Origin: Comamonas antarctica
GTDB lineage: Bacteria; Pseudomonadota; Gammaproteobacteria; Burkholderiales; Burkholderiaceae_C
Assembly (NCBI RefSeq): GCF_013363755.1
Contig: NZ_CP054840.1
Coordinates: forward strand, 2,287,501 to 2,351,500
DNA: 64,000 nucleotides
Direction of reading: 5' to 3'
Made by a program: the position numbers and the translations under genes. Shown here piece by piece: positions 34,001 through 39,285 of the stretch (position 1 is its first letter; every line of letters starts with the position of its first letter). The notes under the pieces were generated by a model that saw nothing but the letters and a program-made list of their open reading frames with translations, was not told where the DNA came from and ran no database searches.

Positions 34001-34747
34001 GCCGCTGCCATCGGCCTTGGCGGTGCCCAGCAGCGTGCTGCCGATGTACAAGCGCACCGTATCGCCGGCGTCGGCCTTGCCGCTGAACTGCAGGCCGCTG
34101 GTCTGGTTGGTGGCGATCCGGGCGCCGTCAATACTGCCTCCGCTCAAGCCGCTCACATAGGCCGCGGTGATCACGCCATCGATCGTGTAGCTGTCGTCGC
34201 GCTTGCCATCGGCAGGATTCGTCTCTGTCACCGGGCGCGAATTGCCGTCCCGGCTGGTGATGCCGGAGTTCGCGGCCAGATCGATGTTGAGTGTGCCGGT
34301 CGCTCCCTGCAGGCCGCTGACCGTCACATCGTATTGCGTGCCGTTCAGATCCACCTGCGATACGAGCTGGATGGTCGCGCCACTTACCGACCCGGCAGCG
34401 ATGACGAAAGAGTTCCCGCTGACGCCCTGCACTCCCTCGCTGAAGGTGACCCGAAAAGTGACGCTGTCGGCGTTGGTCGTCTCGAAGCTCGGACTCTGCC
34501 GCACGATGCCCTCGACGGTGGGATCGGAGCTGGCGCCCATGAGCGCCGCGAAACCCATGAATGGCGTGCTGTCCGCTGCATTGCCATCAGGCGCATTCCC
34601 CGTGTTCCTGTCAGCGTCCGTATCCTGATGGGCGTCATCCCGCGTGGCATCTGCGATCGCCACGGCGCCAGCGCCGTCGAATAACAACCGGGGTTCCAGG
34701 GCCAGAACCCGACTGTTGGACCGAAGACGTGATTTCTTGTGTGACAT
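22079..34747 (-). CDS. Giant LEPR-type Calx-beta/cadherin-repeat surface adhesin
   Basis: A 4222-residue surface protein. After a basic N terminus, residues 17-26 read LEPRLLFDGA, the LEPR-XLL hallmark of very large exported proteins; no Sec signal peptide is seen. In order (approximate): Ig-like folds 70-400, a cadherin-like segment 400-525, a propeller-like region 530-775, a GEVED domain 775-975, further Ig-like domains to 1490, 14 Calx-beta units 1490-3605 of which 12 are nearly identical, four cadherin-like units with PDGDTLEYS/DVDGDALTY calcium motifs 3625-3990, and a non-repetitive C terminus. No RTX nonapeptides were found. The ATG at 34747-34745 begins the basic leader. It probably mediates calcium-dependent adhesion or biofilm formation, exported by the four genes downstream. 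Confidence 0.92.
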   Translation of the reverse strand: MSHKKSRLRSNSRVLALEPRLLFDGAGAVAIADATRDDAHQDTDADRNTGNAPDGNAADSTPFMGFAALMGASSDPTVEGIVRQSPSFETTNADSVTFRVTFSEGVQGVSGNSFVIAAGSVSGATIQLVSQVDLNGTQYDVTVSGLQGATGTLNIDLAANSGITSRDGNSRPVTETNPADGKRDDSYTIDGVITAAYVSGLSGGSIDGARIATNQTSGLQFSGKADAGDTVRLYIGSTLLGTAKADGSGSWGLTYTGAALAEGAHSLVIRSSDAAGNTAVGSAVLVIDNMPPQVSAASAVSDIVVTLEFNDLHALDAGQVPGAGDFVVSINGAAVTVNRVVVDGQSVRLTLSAAAIAGQSVKVGYHGTALRDVVGNQVAAFDSLDLLNQTNSNNQRPVFDALPSKHQWFSMGDGAKVLFNGNFVLSDSDDTFLESATIQIGANRSASDVLAIKGSLPKGIEAAFNSSTGTLTLSGHASLAAYQMALGQITFHTAGGVNQSRSISVSVNDGQTSSVAATREMRVLGAAFSIDDSTTAYLVGAVPNTGGSGQDLVGVNLVMGTLETVAKIGGGNFNDFSSLSLNGLGFNSIDGHLYASDNTNKFVVRIDADGTVTRVSSQYGGTNAPPSNASVVTADIDNHGIMWLYSSNKFYLLDLNPQSNTFQQWLAPISIASNAPGSDMAFNAQGDLYSAATDALRKIVVARDAEGKPTGVTATSTTINGVTSAAMQYFDNNGYFYFNISTTQLGRINVATNQLDRIDADPSRTLPSSGDAGRIVTINLDFGDAPDSYKTSLDAQGPRHNQLGNKVSLGQKPDGYEMTGTPSAGADSDTNSSGVSDDDGVKIFPALRQEASSYSVDVAVNNDSGKDAKLIAWLDFNGDGKFGVEEAVTYIVPAGTKNGTVTVTWNIPGGAGLQLADGVATYARFRITSETQTLGATQDRWSDSYAGAVTNVDGRDPRSYGARMDGEVEDYAIMVQGPDHAPPQVSQLEVVDGNTGPRYTPVGEIKVTFNEAVQNVDVGDFILVRDGTPVALPADTPIRQDSNDPAIWYIDLGKVTNPTGDYELILKNGPNDPTRPGTASIVDDAGNDLAQGGSISFQIDNTAPLIDLDAGSDVTRDHTAQFTAGSSTTVSLDNDTSPVHEATVQENSNRVTRIDIAVSGLRDGDHETLVFGGTALKANGSDLPSGAITVGGVEVVVTYAAGKFTLTPVGVNGGANLPGEITAAQAQALVRDISYRNDAGVSATNGGRSFAFTATDKAGATATPATATVNVIGGNGTNGPDVPTVDRKTTNDTTPVITGEANVPVDGTLTVEVNGKTYVWHEGQDNGSSPLQYKADEHTWTLQIPSADEMPEGKYPVEVSVTPHGGSPVKDLTTNELVIDLTPPDAPGVLDQITHDTTPVITGKGEVRDGEVLTVSIVIGGITYSFTEGEALGDTYLKRDNNTWSLRLPDGVAMVKGNTYTINASVKDAAGNVSDLGSGTVAIKPVLVSSPVVNEGSGYAVFDVQALPGTSVQLALPDAVGSDAATGQGVDYGQSAGSGLQYWNGTGWSAYTTGEAVPVDPSGKLLVRVAIVNDDIADNGETFALIVTPVYGANEIIGDNTGTGTATIKDDGTGTRWQPADPALPNGPLVPVNPTDPVTPGVTPPVFDDDRAVSVSSIDVNEASGHGVFEVTGAAGQKVTLALTDGTATGGGVDFGAALEYFDGTYWSSYTAGALVEIPAGGKLQVRVAIVNDRVTEGAEQFTLTATNTGGTGASGTATIKDDGTGTIWQPADPAVPNGLLVPVGPTDPVLPGVTPPVFDDDRTVGVNSIDVNEASGHGVFEVTGAAGQKLTLALTDGTATGGGVDFGAALEYFDGTQWNSYTAGALVEIPAGGKLQVRVAIVNDTVAEGAEQFTLTATNTGGTAASGTATIKDDGTGTIWQPADPALPNGPLVPVNPTDPVLPGVTPPVFDDDRTVSVNSIDVNEASGHGVFEVTGAAGQKLTLALTDGTATGGADYGTTLEYFNGTQWTSYTAGQLVEIPAGGKLQVRVAIVNDTVVEGTEQFTLTATNTGGTGASGTATIKDDGTGTIWQPADPAVPNGPLVPVNPTDPVLPGVTPPVFDDDRTVSVNSIDVNEASGHGVFEVSGAAGQKLTLALIDGTARGGADYGTTLEYFDGTQWTSYTAGQLVEIPVGGKLQVRVAIVNDRVTEGDEQFTLTATNTGGTGASGTATIKDDGTGTIWQPADPALPNGPLVPVNPTDPVLPGVTPPVFDDDRTVSVNSIDVNEASGHGVFEVTGAAGQKVMLSLTDGTATGGGVDFGATLEYFDGTHWSSYTAGQLVEIPAGGKLQVRVAIVNDRVTEGAEQFTLTATNTGGTAASGTATIKDDGTGTIWQPADPALPNGPLVPVNPTDPVLPGVKPPVFDDDRTVGVNSIDVNEASGHGVFEVTGAAGQKLTLALTDGTATGGADYGTTLEYFNGTQWTSYTAGQLVEIPAGGKLQVRVAIVNDRVTEGAEQFTLTATNAGGTAASGTATIKDDGTGTIWQPADPALPNGPLVPVNPTDPVTPGVTPPVFDDDRTVGVNSIDVNEASGHGVFEVTGAAGQKLTLALTDGTATGGGVDFGAALEYFDGTQWNSYTAGQLVEIPAGGKLQVRVAIVNDTVVEGTEQFTLTATNTGGTGASGTATIKDDGTGTIWQPADPALPNGPLVPVNPTDPVLPGVKPPVFDDDRTVGVNSIDVNEASGHGVFEVTGAAGQKLTLALTDGTATGGGVDFGAALEYFNGTQWTSYTAGQLVEIPAGGKLQVRVAIVNDTVVEGAEQFTLTATNTGGTGTSGTATIKDDGTGTIWQPADPAVPNGLLVPVGPTDPVLPGVTPPVFDDDRTVGVNSIDVNEASGHGVFEVTGAAGQKLTLALTDGTATGGGVDFGAALEYFDGTQWNSYTAGALVEIPAGGKLQVRVAIVNDTVAEGAEQFTLTATNTGGTAASGTATIKDDGTGTIWQPADPALPNGPLVPVNPTDPVLPGVTPPVFDDDRTVSVNSIDVNEASGHGVFEVTGAAGQKLTLALTDGTATGGADYGTTLEYFNGTQWTSYTAGQLVEIPAGGKLQVRVAIVNDTVVEGTEQFTLTATNTGGTGASGTATIKDDGTGTIWQPADPAVPNGPLVPVNPTDPVLPGVTPPVFDDDRTVSVNSIDVNEASGHGVFEVSGAAGQKLTLALIDGTARGGADYGTTLEYFDGTQWTSYTAGQLVEIPVGGKLQVRVAIVNDRVTEGDEQFTLTATNTGGTGASGTATIKDDGTGTIWQPADPALPNGPLVPVNPTDPVLPGVTPPVFDDDRTVSVNSIDVNEASGHGVFEVTGAAGQKVMLSLTDGTATGGGVDFGATLEYFDGTHWSSYTAGQLVEIPAGGKLQVRVAIVNDRVTEGAEQFTLTATNTGGTAASGTATIKDDGTGTIWQPADPALPNGPLVPVNSTDPVLPGVTPPVFDDDRTVSVNSIDVNEASSHAVFAVQGAQGQKLTLQLVDGTATGGGTDFGSTDSHNLQYSLDGGATWADYNGISVQITGADGKLLVRTPIVNDALTEIIEDFALQVQVVGGQASATGNATINDDGQGSIWVPIDPRDPYSPLVTNPEAGQVGHVPPDIDNRSPEVPPSLSVTTPEDTSVSGLVPAIDPDGDTLEYSLTTPPSHGTVVLTPGTNAYTYTPDANYHGADTFEVTVDDGRGGKVTATITVQVTPVNDVPVAPDQSETTPEDTPLSGRVVGSDVDGDALTYSKGSDPGNGSVVVRADGSYTYTPNQDFNGTDRFEVTVDDGQGGRTTATVTVMVTPVNDAPQADPLAVKTNDGTPVGGKVTGSDVDGDALSFGAGPKGPDHGTVTIAPDGSFIYVPRPGYHGPDAFEVTVDDGQGAKATTTVTVDVNARPALPPAQMTADEGVPVAGQLAGSDADGDPLGYAVAQAPAKGSVILNEQTGEFVYVPAQGASGTDSFVVSVDDGRGGTTTAVVTVDIRPPVNSSQPGATPPQDGSRPDAASPGANLGAGSNDVSGMPGVFFYWDDFNRVARMDAPLHPAVFVAPAVATSQAEQADREVLGNDPGITHTGEMQASSIGAGLLTNPANVIYVGRAVQDSQQMGEFWNRLVQNLLGKSPADMQGVRADATTRPGMPASLDAVDAPMALLGASPAEAETPAQTLADANQRLLEIAALGEAQRGKEAQGEHQRLPSNGSFRQQLNARAHQLPGRKVTG
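22780..23870 (-). repeat. Four tandem cadherin-like (tandem-95 type) units in the adhesin
   Basis: Four consecutive coding units of about 90 residues each. Each shows the pattern EDT/DGTPV...GSDVDGDAL...G.V...DGSYTYTP...G.D.FEVTVDDG.GG...TVTV. The DxDGD motifs are typical calcium ligands of this fold. The units are diverged, unlike the Calx-beta units next to them. Confidence 0.85.
24345..29803 (-). repeat. Twelve near-identical tandem Calx-beta units (453/456-bp period)
   Basis: The landmark GACATCGATGCT (coding for SIDVN on the other strand) recurs at 24311, 24767, 25220, 25673, 26129, 26585, 27041, 27494, 27950, 28403, 28856, 29312 and 29768, giving steps of 453 or 456 bases (151 or 152 codons). 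The one-codon difference is the choice between GGADYGTTLEYF and GGGVDFGAALEYF. Each unit holds VNEASGHGVFEV, VRVAIVNDxVxEGxEQFTLTATNTGG and TATIKDDGTGTIWQPADP, the Calx-beta core plus a proline-rich linker. Diverged units flank the array on both sides. Confidence 0.97.
24396..26304. repeat. About 1.9-kb higher-order duplication, copy A (copy B at 27579-29487)
   Basis: Four Calx-beta units here recur 3183 bases later (27579-29487) with no mismatch in the stretches I compared. Bounding differences are at 24395 (C, against G) and 26305 (T, against C at 29488). The shift equals seven units, so units 3-6 and 10-13 of the protein are the same block. Confidence 0.85.
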
Positions 34748-35212
34748 GGAACTCTTAGACGATTGCGGATACGGACTCACCGCCGGACTTTCGACCTTCA
34801 ATGGCCGCTGGGAGACAGCCTGCGTCAAATGACTGGCACAGTCGGGCAAACCGTACATTTTGCCAAAAAAAACACGAAATGTGACATATTTCTTGTGGCG
34901 TTGGCGAGAAATCGAGTTCTCCCAAGGGATGTGGTTCGACCGCAGGGCGCGAGCCGCAGCGTCCCGCCATGCACTCGATGGATCACGCCGCCATGATGCG
35001 CAGCCCGCGCATTTGGCCCTCGACGCCGGCGGACGTGCAATATCACGTCCCCATCCAAAACAGATAAGCAAGCGCGAAAAGCTTCGTAGCCACGGCCCAG
35101 GTGCCCATCGCAAGATGGGCGCCTGTTTCTTTTTCAACGAGTCTCCGGTATGCGCTTTCCGCTCGCTTTGGGCCCTGCTTCAGCCACCGCCGCCGCCCCT
35201 GGGCGCAGTCCC
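34748..35212. other. Divergent upstream region of adhesin and Bug genes
   Basis: 465 bases without a gene. It is AT-richer around 34855-34895 (a run of eight A and CATATTTC), the probable promoter zone for the adhesin on the minus strand. A terminator-like hairpin facing the plus strand stands at 35098-35134. I see no open frame with family similarity. Confidence 0.5.
35098..35134 (+). terminator. Rho-independent terminator-like hairpin without an upstream plus-strand gene
   Basis: A 12-bp stem CAGGTGCCCATC / GATGGGCGCCTG with one G-T wobble and a GCAA tetraloop is followed by TTTCTTTTT. It points toward the Bug gene at 35213 but no plus-strand gene lies upstream, so it may be a leader attenuator or the end of a small RNA. 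Confidence 0.7.
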
Positions 35213-36190
35213 ATGACGCCGATATCCGGAACGCGCCGGGCCTGGCTGGCCGCCGCCGCCGCGGCGCTGGCAGCCAGCACCGGGGCCCATGCCGCCATCG
35301 GCGGTGACCGCAATGTGCGCCTGGTGCTGCCGCTGGCGCCCGGTGGCGCCATGGACGTGCTGGGCCGGGAACTCGCGAATGCCCTGGCGTCGCGGCTGGG
35401 TGCGAGCTTCGTGGTCGAGAACCGCGCGGGCGCGGGCGGCAATCTGGCGCACGAACTCGTGGCGGGCGAAAAACCCGACGGCCACACGCTGCTGCTGACC
35501 AGCAATGCGCTGGTGGCAAACGTCACGCTGTTCGAGGGCAAGGTGCGTTACGACCCGGTGCGCAGTTTCGCGCCCGTGAGCATCATCGCCAGTTCTCCCA
35601 CCGTGATCGTGGTGCGCAGCGACGCGGCCGCACGCGACATGCGGGCGCTCGCAAGGCAGGCGCGCAGCGCCGGTCTCAACGTCGGCACGCCAGGCTTTGG
35701 CAACGGCAACCACCTCGCGCTGGTGAAGCTGCACCGCGCCCGGGGCGGCGACTGGCGCCATATTCCCTACAAAGGAGCGGGGCCGGCACTGGTCGGGCTG
35801 CTGGGCGGCGAGACGGATGCGGCCATCGTGGCCCTGCCGGCGGCGCAGGCCCATATCCAGGCCGGCCGCCTGCGCGCGCTGGCGGTGGTGCAGGAGCGGC
35901 GCAGCAGCCTCGCGCCCGAGGTTCCCACGTTGGCCGAGGCGGGCATCACCATCGATCTCGAGAACGGCTGGTTCGGTTTGCTGGCACCGGCTGGCACGCC
36001 GCAGGCCGTCGTGGACCGCGTGCAGCAAGCCGTGGCCGGCGCGCTGGCCAATCCGCAACTGCGTGCGCAACTCGCGCGCCAGGGATTCGAGCCCGTGGGC
36101 AGCTCGTCGCAGGCATTTGCGCGCCAGCTCGACCGGGATGTCGCCAGCTTTCCGCCGCTGCTCAAGAGCCTTGGCGCCCGGGTGGAGTGA
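35213..36190 (+). CDS. TctC/Bug periplasmic substrate-binding protein (hydrolase-linked)
   Basis: A 325-residue Bug receptor. Signal peptide: MTPISGTRRAWLAAAAAALA with cleavage near AHA-A at about residue 27. Core motifs: VRLVLPLAPGGAMDVLGREL, GASFVVENRAGAGGNLA, DGHTLLLTSNA and, later, PTLAEAGITIDLENGWFGLLAPAGTP. Its stop codon overlaps the GTG start of the alpha/beta hydrolase (GTGA), so the two are translated together and probably handle the same compound. The ATG at 35213 starts the signal peptide. Confidence 0.92.
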   Translation: MTPISGTRRAWLAAAAAALAASTGAHAAIGGDRNVRLVLPLAPGGAMDVLGRELANALASRLGASFVVENRAGAGGNLAHELVAGEKPDGHTLLLTSNALVANVTLFEGKVRYDPVRSFAPVSIIASSPTVIVVRSDAAARDMRALARQARSAGLNVGTPGFGNGNHLALVKLHRARGGDWRHIPYKGAGPALVGLLGGETDAAIVALPAAQAHIQAGRLRALAVVQERRSSLAPEVPTLAEAGITIDLENGWFGLLAPAGTPQAVVDRVQQAVAGALANPQLRAQLARQGFEPVGSSSQAFARQLDRDVASFPPLLKSLGARVE

Positions 36191-36975
36191 CACGCATGCC
36201 TGAGCTGTATCTTGGCGCGAAGCTGCATTACGAAATCTACGGACCGGATGCCGGCGCCCCGCCCCGGCTGCCGGTGCTGCTGCTCGCCCCGGGCGGACTG
36301 CGTTCGCGCATCGGCCTGTGGCGCCACACCCATGACGGCCGCGCGCGCAACTGGCCCGACCCCACGGTGGAGCTGGCACGCGCGCGCCAGGTCGTTGCCA
36401 TGGACCAGCGCAACGCCGGCCAGTCCTTTGCGCTCGTGGGGCCGCAAGACGGCTGGGACAGCTTTGCTGCCGACCAGCTGGGCCTGCTCGATGCGCTGGG
36501 CATCGAGCGCTTCCATGTGCTGGGCGCGTGCATAGGCTCGTCGTTTGCCTTGCGCCTGGCCGAACTCGCGCCGCAGCGCGTGGCCTCGGCGGTGCTGCAG
36601 CAGCCGATCGGCTGGTCGCCGCGCAATGCGCCGCTGCGGCGCGAGAATTTCCAGGTCTGGGTGGACGGCGCCGCCGACCGCCTCGCGGGCGTGCCGCCTG
36701 CGCACCTGCAGGCGCTGGAGCAGAACCTGTTCGGCGGCGAGGACTTCGTGTTCAGCGTCTCGCGCGACTTCGTGCGCAGCACGCGCACGCCGCTGCTGGT
36801 GCTGGCGGGCAACGATGTGCACCACCCGGCGCAGATTTCGCGCGAGTTGGCCGAACTGGCGCCGCATGCCGAGCTGATCGAGAAGTGGCGTGGCGAGTCG
36901 CGCCGCAGCGCCTATCTCGCGGGCGTGCTGGAATTCCTCGACCGGTCGGAGCAGCCGCCACGGATTTCCGCCTGA
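36187..36975 (+). CDS. Alpha/beta-hydrolase-fold protein with Cys at the nucleophile elbow
   Basis: A 262-residue alpha/beta hydrolase. The oxyanion region is LLLAPGGLRSRIGLW. The nucleophile elbow reads LGACIGSSFAL, so Cys115 stands where most relatives have Ser in GxSxG. An acid candidate is in LAGNDVHHP. No obvious catalytic His follows near the C terminus (ELIEKWRGESRR), so the triad is atypical. The start is GTG 36187 overlapping the Bug stop, or ATG 36196. The gene pair suggests hydrolysis of an ester, amide or lactone taken up with the Bug protein. Substrate unknown. Confidence 0.82.
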   Translation: MTRMPELYLGAKLHYEIYGPDAGAPPRLPVLLLAPGGLRSRIGLWRHTHDGRARNWPDPTVELARARQVVAMDQRNAGQSFALVGPQDGWDSFAADQLGLLDALGIERFHVLGACIGSSFALRLAELAPQRVASAVLQQPIGWSPRNAPLRRENFQVWVDGAADRLAGVPPAHLQALEQNLFGGEDFVFSVSRDFVRSTRTPLLVLAGNDVHHPAQISRELAELAPHAELIEKWRGESRRSAYLAGVLEFLDRSEQPPRISA

Positions 36976-36999
36976 TGGCGTGACCGAGGCCGGGGCGTG

Positions 37000-38181
37000 C
37001 TAGCGGCGCCAGTCTCCCGCGAAAGCCGCTGGGCTCCCGACGCCGACGCAAAGCGTCGCCGCCAGCATCAGGCAGGCGACCAGCATCAGTGCCATGGACA
37101 GCGAGGCTAACGCCAGCACGCTGCTGGTGAGAATGATGCCGACGGCATTGGCCGTGCGCAGCAGGCCGAAGACCTCGGCGCGTTGCTGCGGCGGCGCCAG
37201 GGCATCGAGGGTTAGCGAGTAGTGCGTGCCCAGCGGCGCCGTCACCGCGCCCATCATCACCACGCCCACCATCGTCAGCGGCAACGAGGCCTGCAGCGCC
37301 ACCAGCAGCGTGCCGAAGCTCATCATGGCCAGCTGGACCAGGACCATGCGCCGCGTGGCACGCAGATTTCGGATGCCTATCCACAGGCCGCCCGCGGCCG
37401 AAGCCACGCACAGCGGCACGGTGAACAGCACGGCATACGCCGCCTCGAAACCGAAGTCGAGCGCCAGCGCCACCGCGCCAATCTCGATCGCGGCCACGGC
37501 CGCGCCGCTGGCCGTCGCGCACAGCAGCCACAGCGCAATCGGCGCACCGATGCCCGTCCCGACCAAGCTGGGAGCCGCAGGCAGCGCAGGCAGCGGATCG
37601 GGCGCGGCCACGGATGGAACCAGCAGCGCCGGCAGCGCGCCCAATGCGGTCAGCATCAGCACCGCAAACACCGGCGACACCACGCCCAGTCCCGAAGCGG
37701 CCACCGGGGCCAGTACAAAGGTCAGCTCGTTGAGTGTCGCCGCCAGGCCCAGCGCGCGTGGCAGCCGCGCGGCAGTGACCAGCTGGTTCAGGATCACGCG
37801 CAGGTAACCGTGGGCTGCGCCGTTCGCCAGGCCTGCCAGTGCGGCCAGCACGATCAGCGCGCCAAACGAGGCTTCGAGCCATGCAGCCAGCGCCAGCGCC
37901 GCCAGGGCCAGCGAGCGGCCCAGCACCAGCGCACGCAGAAAGCCCACGGGTGCAAAGCGCCGGCCGATACGGCTCAGCGGCAGCACGGCCGCGACCTGCG
38001 CCAGCGTCATCGCCAGGATCAGCGCCGCCCCATCGGTGGCTTCACCGGTCAAGCCCAGCGCCAGCAGCGCAAACGCAATCGGGCTCGCGGCCTGGGGCAC
38101 ATTCAGCGTGGCCGTGGCAAAAAGCCAGCGGATCAGCGGCCCGGAACGGTCGGTTGCGGCCGCGCTGCCGTGCAGCCCCAT
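37000..38181 (-). CDS. MFS-type permease
   Basis: A 393-residue major facilitator protein with twelve hydrophobic helices. The loop between helices 2 and 3 is short (LPLSRIGRRFAP); helix 4 and onward include LAGLANGAAHGYLRVILNQLV and LAATLNELTFVLAPVAAS, typical of drug or metabolite exporters. It is the last gene of the operon XRE-cupin regulator, GNAT enzyme, permease: its ATG overlaps the GNAT stop by one base (TGATG). This suggests modification plus export of a small molecule sensed by the regulator (inference). Confidence 0.85.
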   Translation of the reverse strand: MGLHGSAAATDRSGPLIRWLFATATLNVPQAASPIAFALLALGLTGEATDGAALILAMTLAQVAAVLPLSRIGRRFAPVGFLRALVLGRSLALAALALAAWLEASFGALIVLAALAGLANGAAHGYLRVILNQLVTAARLPRALGLAATLNELTFVLAPVAASGLGVVSPVFAVLMLTALGALPALLVPSVAAPDPLPALPAAPSLVGTGIGAPIALWLLCATASGAAVAAIEIGAVALALDFGFEAAYAVLFTVPLCVASAAGGLWIGIRNLRATRRMVLVQLAMMSFGTLLVALQASLPLTMVGVVMMGAVTAPLGTHYSLTLDALAPPQQRAEVFGLLRTANAVGIILTSSVLALASLSMALMLVACLMLAATLCVGVGSPAAFAGDWRR

Positions 38182-38645
38182 CAGGCCGGCACCGCTACCG
38201 CAGGTTTGACCATGTCGATATGCGCAATTCCGTCCTCGTCATACACCTCGCCCACAGGCTGGAAGCCCAGCGAAGCATAGAACTTCTGCAGGTGGGCCTG
38301 CGCGCCGATGCGGATGCCCATGCCGGGATAGCGCGCCTCGGTGAACGCAATGGCCTCGGCCACCAGCGCGCGGCCCAGCTGCCGATTGCGGAATTCCCGC
38401 AGCGTCATGACCCGTCCGATCGAGGGCTCATGGAATTTGATGCCGGGCTCGACCACGCGCGCGCAGGCGGCAAATGCCCCGTCCGCCAGCACCCGCAGAT
38501 GCCAGGAGTGCAGGTCCGCGCCATCGGCTTCCTGGTAGGCGCACTGCTGCTCCACGACGAACACGGCTTCGCGCGCCTGGATCACTTCGTACATTTCCAC
38601 GGCCGTCAACGCCTGCATGCGGTCCCATTTGAAACTCAACTCCAT
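38181..38645 (-). CDS. ElaA-like GNAT acetyltransferase
   Basis: A 154-residue GNAT-family N-acetyltransferase of the ElaA subgroup: LTAVEMYEVIQAREAVFVVEQQCAYQEADGADLHSWHL at residues about 15-50, then IGRVMTLREFRNRQLGRALVAEAI with the acetyl-CoA loop RNRQLGRA, and GAQAHLQKFYASLGFQPVGEVYDEDGIAHI at the end. The start is ATG 38645-38643. It lies 34 bases after the XRE-cupin regulator and overlaps the MFS gene, so the three are one operon. The acceptor is unknown. Confidence 0.9.
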   Translation of the reverse strand: MELSFKWDRMQALTAVEMYEVIQAREAVFVVEQQCAYQEADGADLHSWHLRVLADGAFAACARVVEPGIKFHEPSIGRVMTLREFRNRQLGRALVAEAIAFTEARYPGMGIRIGAQAHLQKFYASLGFQPVGEVYDEDGIAHIDMVKPAVAVPA

Positions 38646-38679
38646 CTTCAATATTCCCTCTTCCTTGATTGCGGACAGC

Positions 38680-39249
38680 TCAACGGTAGTGCCTCTTGAC
38701 GACGAGATAGCGCGCCGGCACGGCGGCCGGGTTGCCGAATGCGTTTTCTTCGGTCGTCGATATGCGCGCACAGTCCCCGGGCTGCAGTTCGTAGACCGTG
38801 TCTGCGCTGCGCAGGTGCAAACGGCCTTCGAGCAAGAGGATCTGGTCTTGCGAATGCAGGCTTTGCGTGGCGGCAAAGGTGACGCTCCGGCCCGCGGGCA
38901 GCTCCACCGCGACGACCTCCACCTCACCATCGCCGCCGGGCGGAGACACCAGCCGGCGGATATAGCCGGTGGCCGGATCGGCCCATGACGGCTGCTGCGC
39001 CATGCGGCGCATCTCCGGGCCTGCCGCGACCGGCTCGCTCATCAGCGCGGACAGGCTCAGGCCCATGGCATCGCCGATCTTGGACAGCAGCACTGCCGTG
39101 GGACTGCTCTGCCCGCGCTCGATCCTCGAAATCATGGCGCGGCTGACGCCGGCGCTGGCGGCCAACTGGTCGAGCGTCAAACCGCGGCGCGTGCGCTCAT
39201 CGCGAACGCGCCGCGGGATCAGGCTCTCGGGTGATGTGGTTGGAGGCAT
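38680..39249 (-). CDS. XRE-family regulator with C-terminal cupin domain
   Basis: A 189-residue regulator. Residues about 10-65 are an XRE helix-turn-helix (VRDERTRRGLTLDQLAASAGVSRAMISRIERGQSSPT). Residues about 110-185 are a cupin that would bind a small ligand (VAVELPAGRSVTFAA, LLLEGRLHLRSADTVYELQPGDCARI). Such proteins usually repress their own operon and respond to a substrate of it. A perfect palindrome lies 20 bases upstream of its ATG (39270-39285), overlapping the promoter. It heads the GNAT/MFS operon. Confidence 0.93.
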   Translation of the reverse strand: MPPTTSPESLIPRRVRDERTRRGLTLDQLAASAGVSRAMISRIERGQSSPTAVLLSKIGDAMGLSLSALMSEPVAAGPEMRRMAQQPSWADPATGYIRRLVSPPGGDGEVEVVAVELPAGRSVTFAATQSLHSQDQILLLEGRLHLRSADTVYELQPGDCARISTTEENAFGNPAAVPARYLVVKRHYR

Positions 39250-39269
39250 AACCCTCTAATATACTGGAA

Positions 39270-39285
39270 TTCCACTATAGTGGAA
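39270..39285. promoter_or_regulatory. Palindromic operator, probably for the XRE-cupin regulator
   Basis: TTCCACTATAGTGGAA is a perfect 16-bp palindrome. An overlapping second palindrome TGGAATTCCA covers 39265-39274, so three TGGAA/TTCCA half-sites are in a row. The region sits directly upstream of the regulator gene, where TATATT on the minus strand could be its -10. Confidence 0.7.

Noticed and set aside
22079..34747. RTX toxin assignment for the giant protein
   Set aside because: GGxGxDxUx nonapeptide repeats are absent; the repeats are Calx-beta and cadherin-like.
34860..34890. TTGCCA/CATATT as a sigma-70 promoter on the plus strand
   Set aside because: The spacer is 19 bases and the -10 is poor; not enough to call a promoter.
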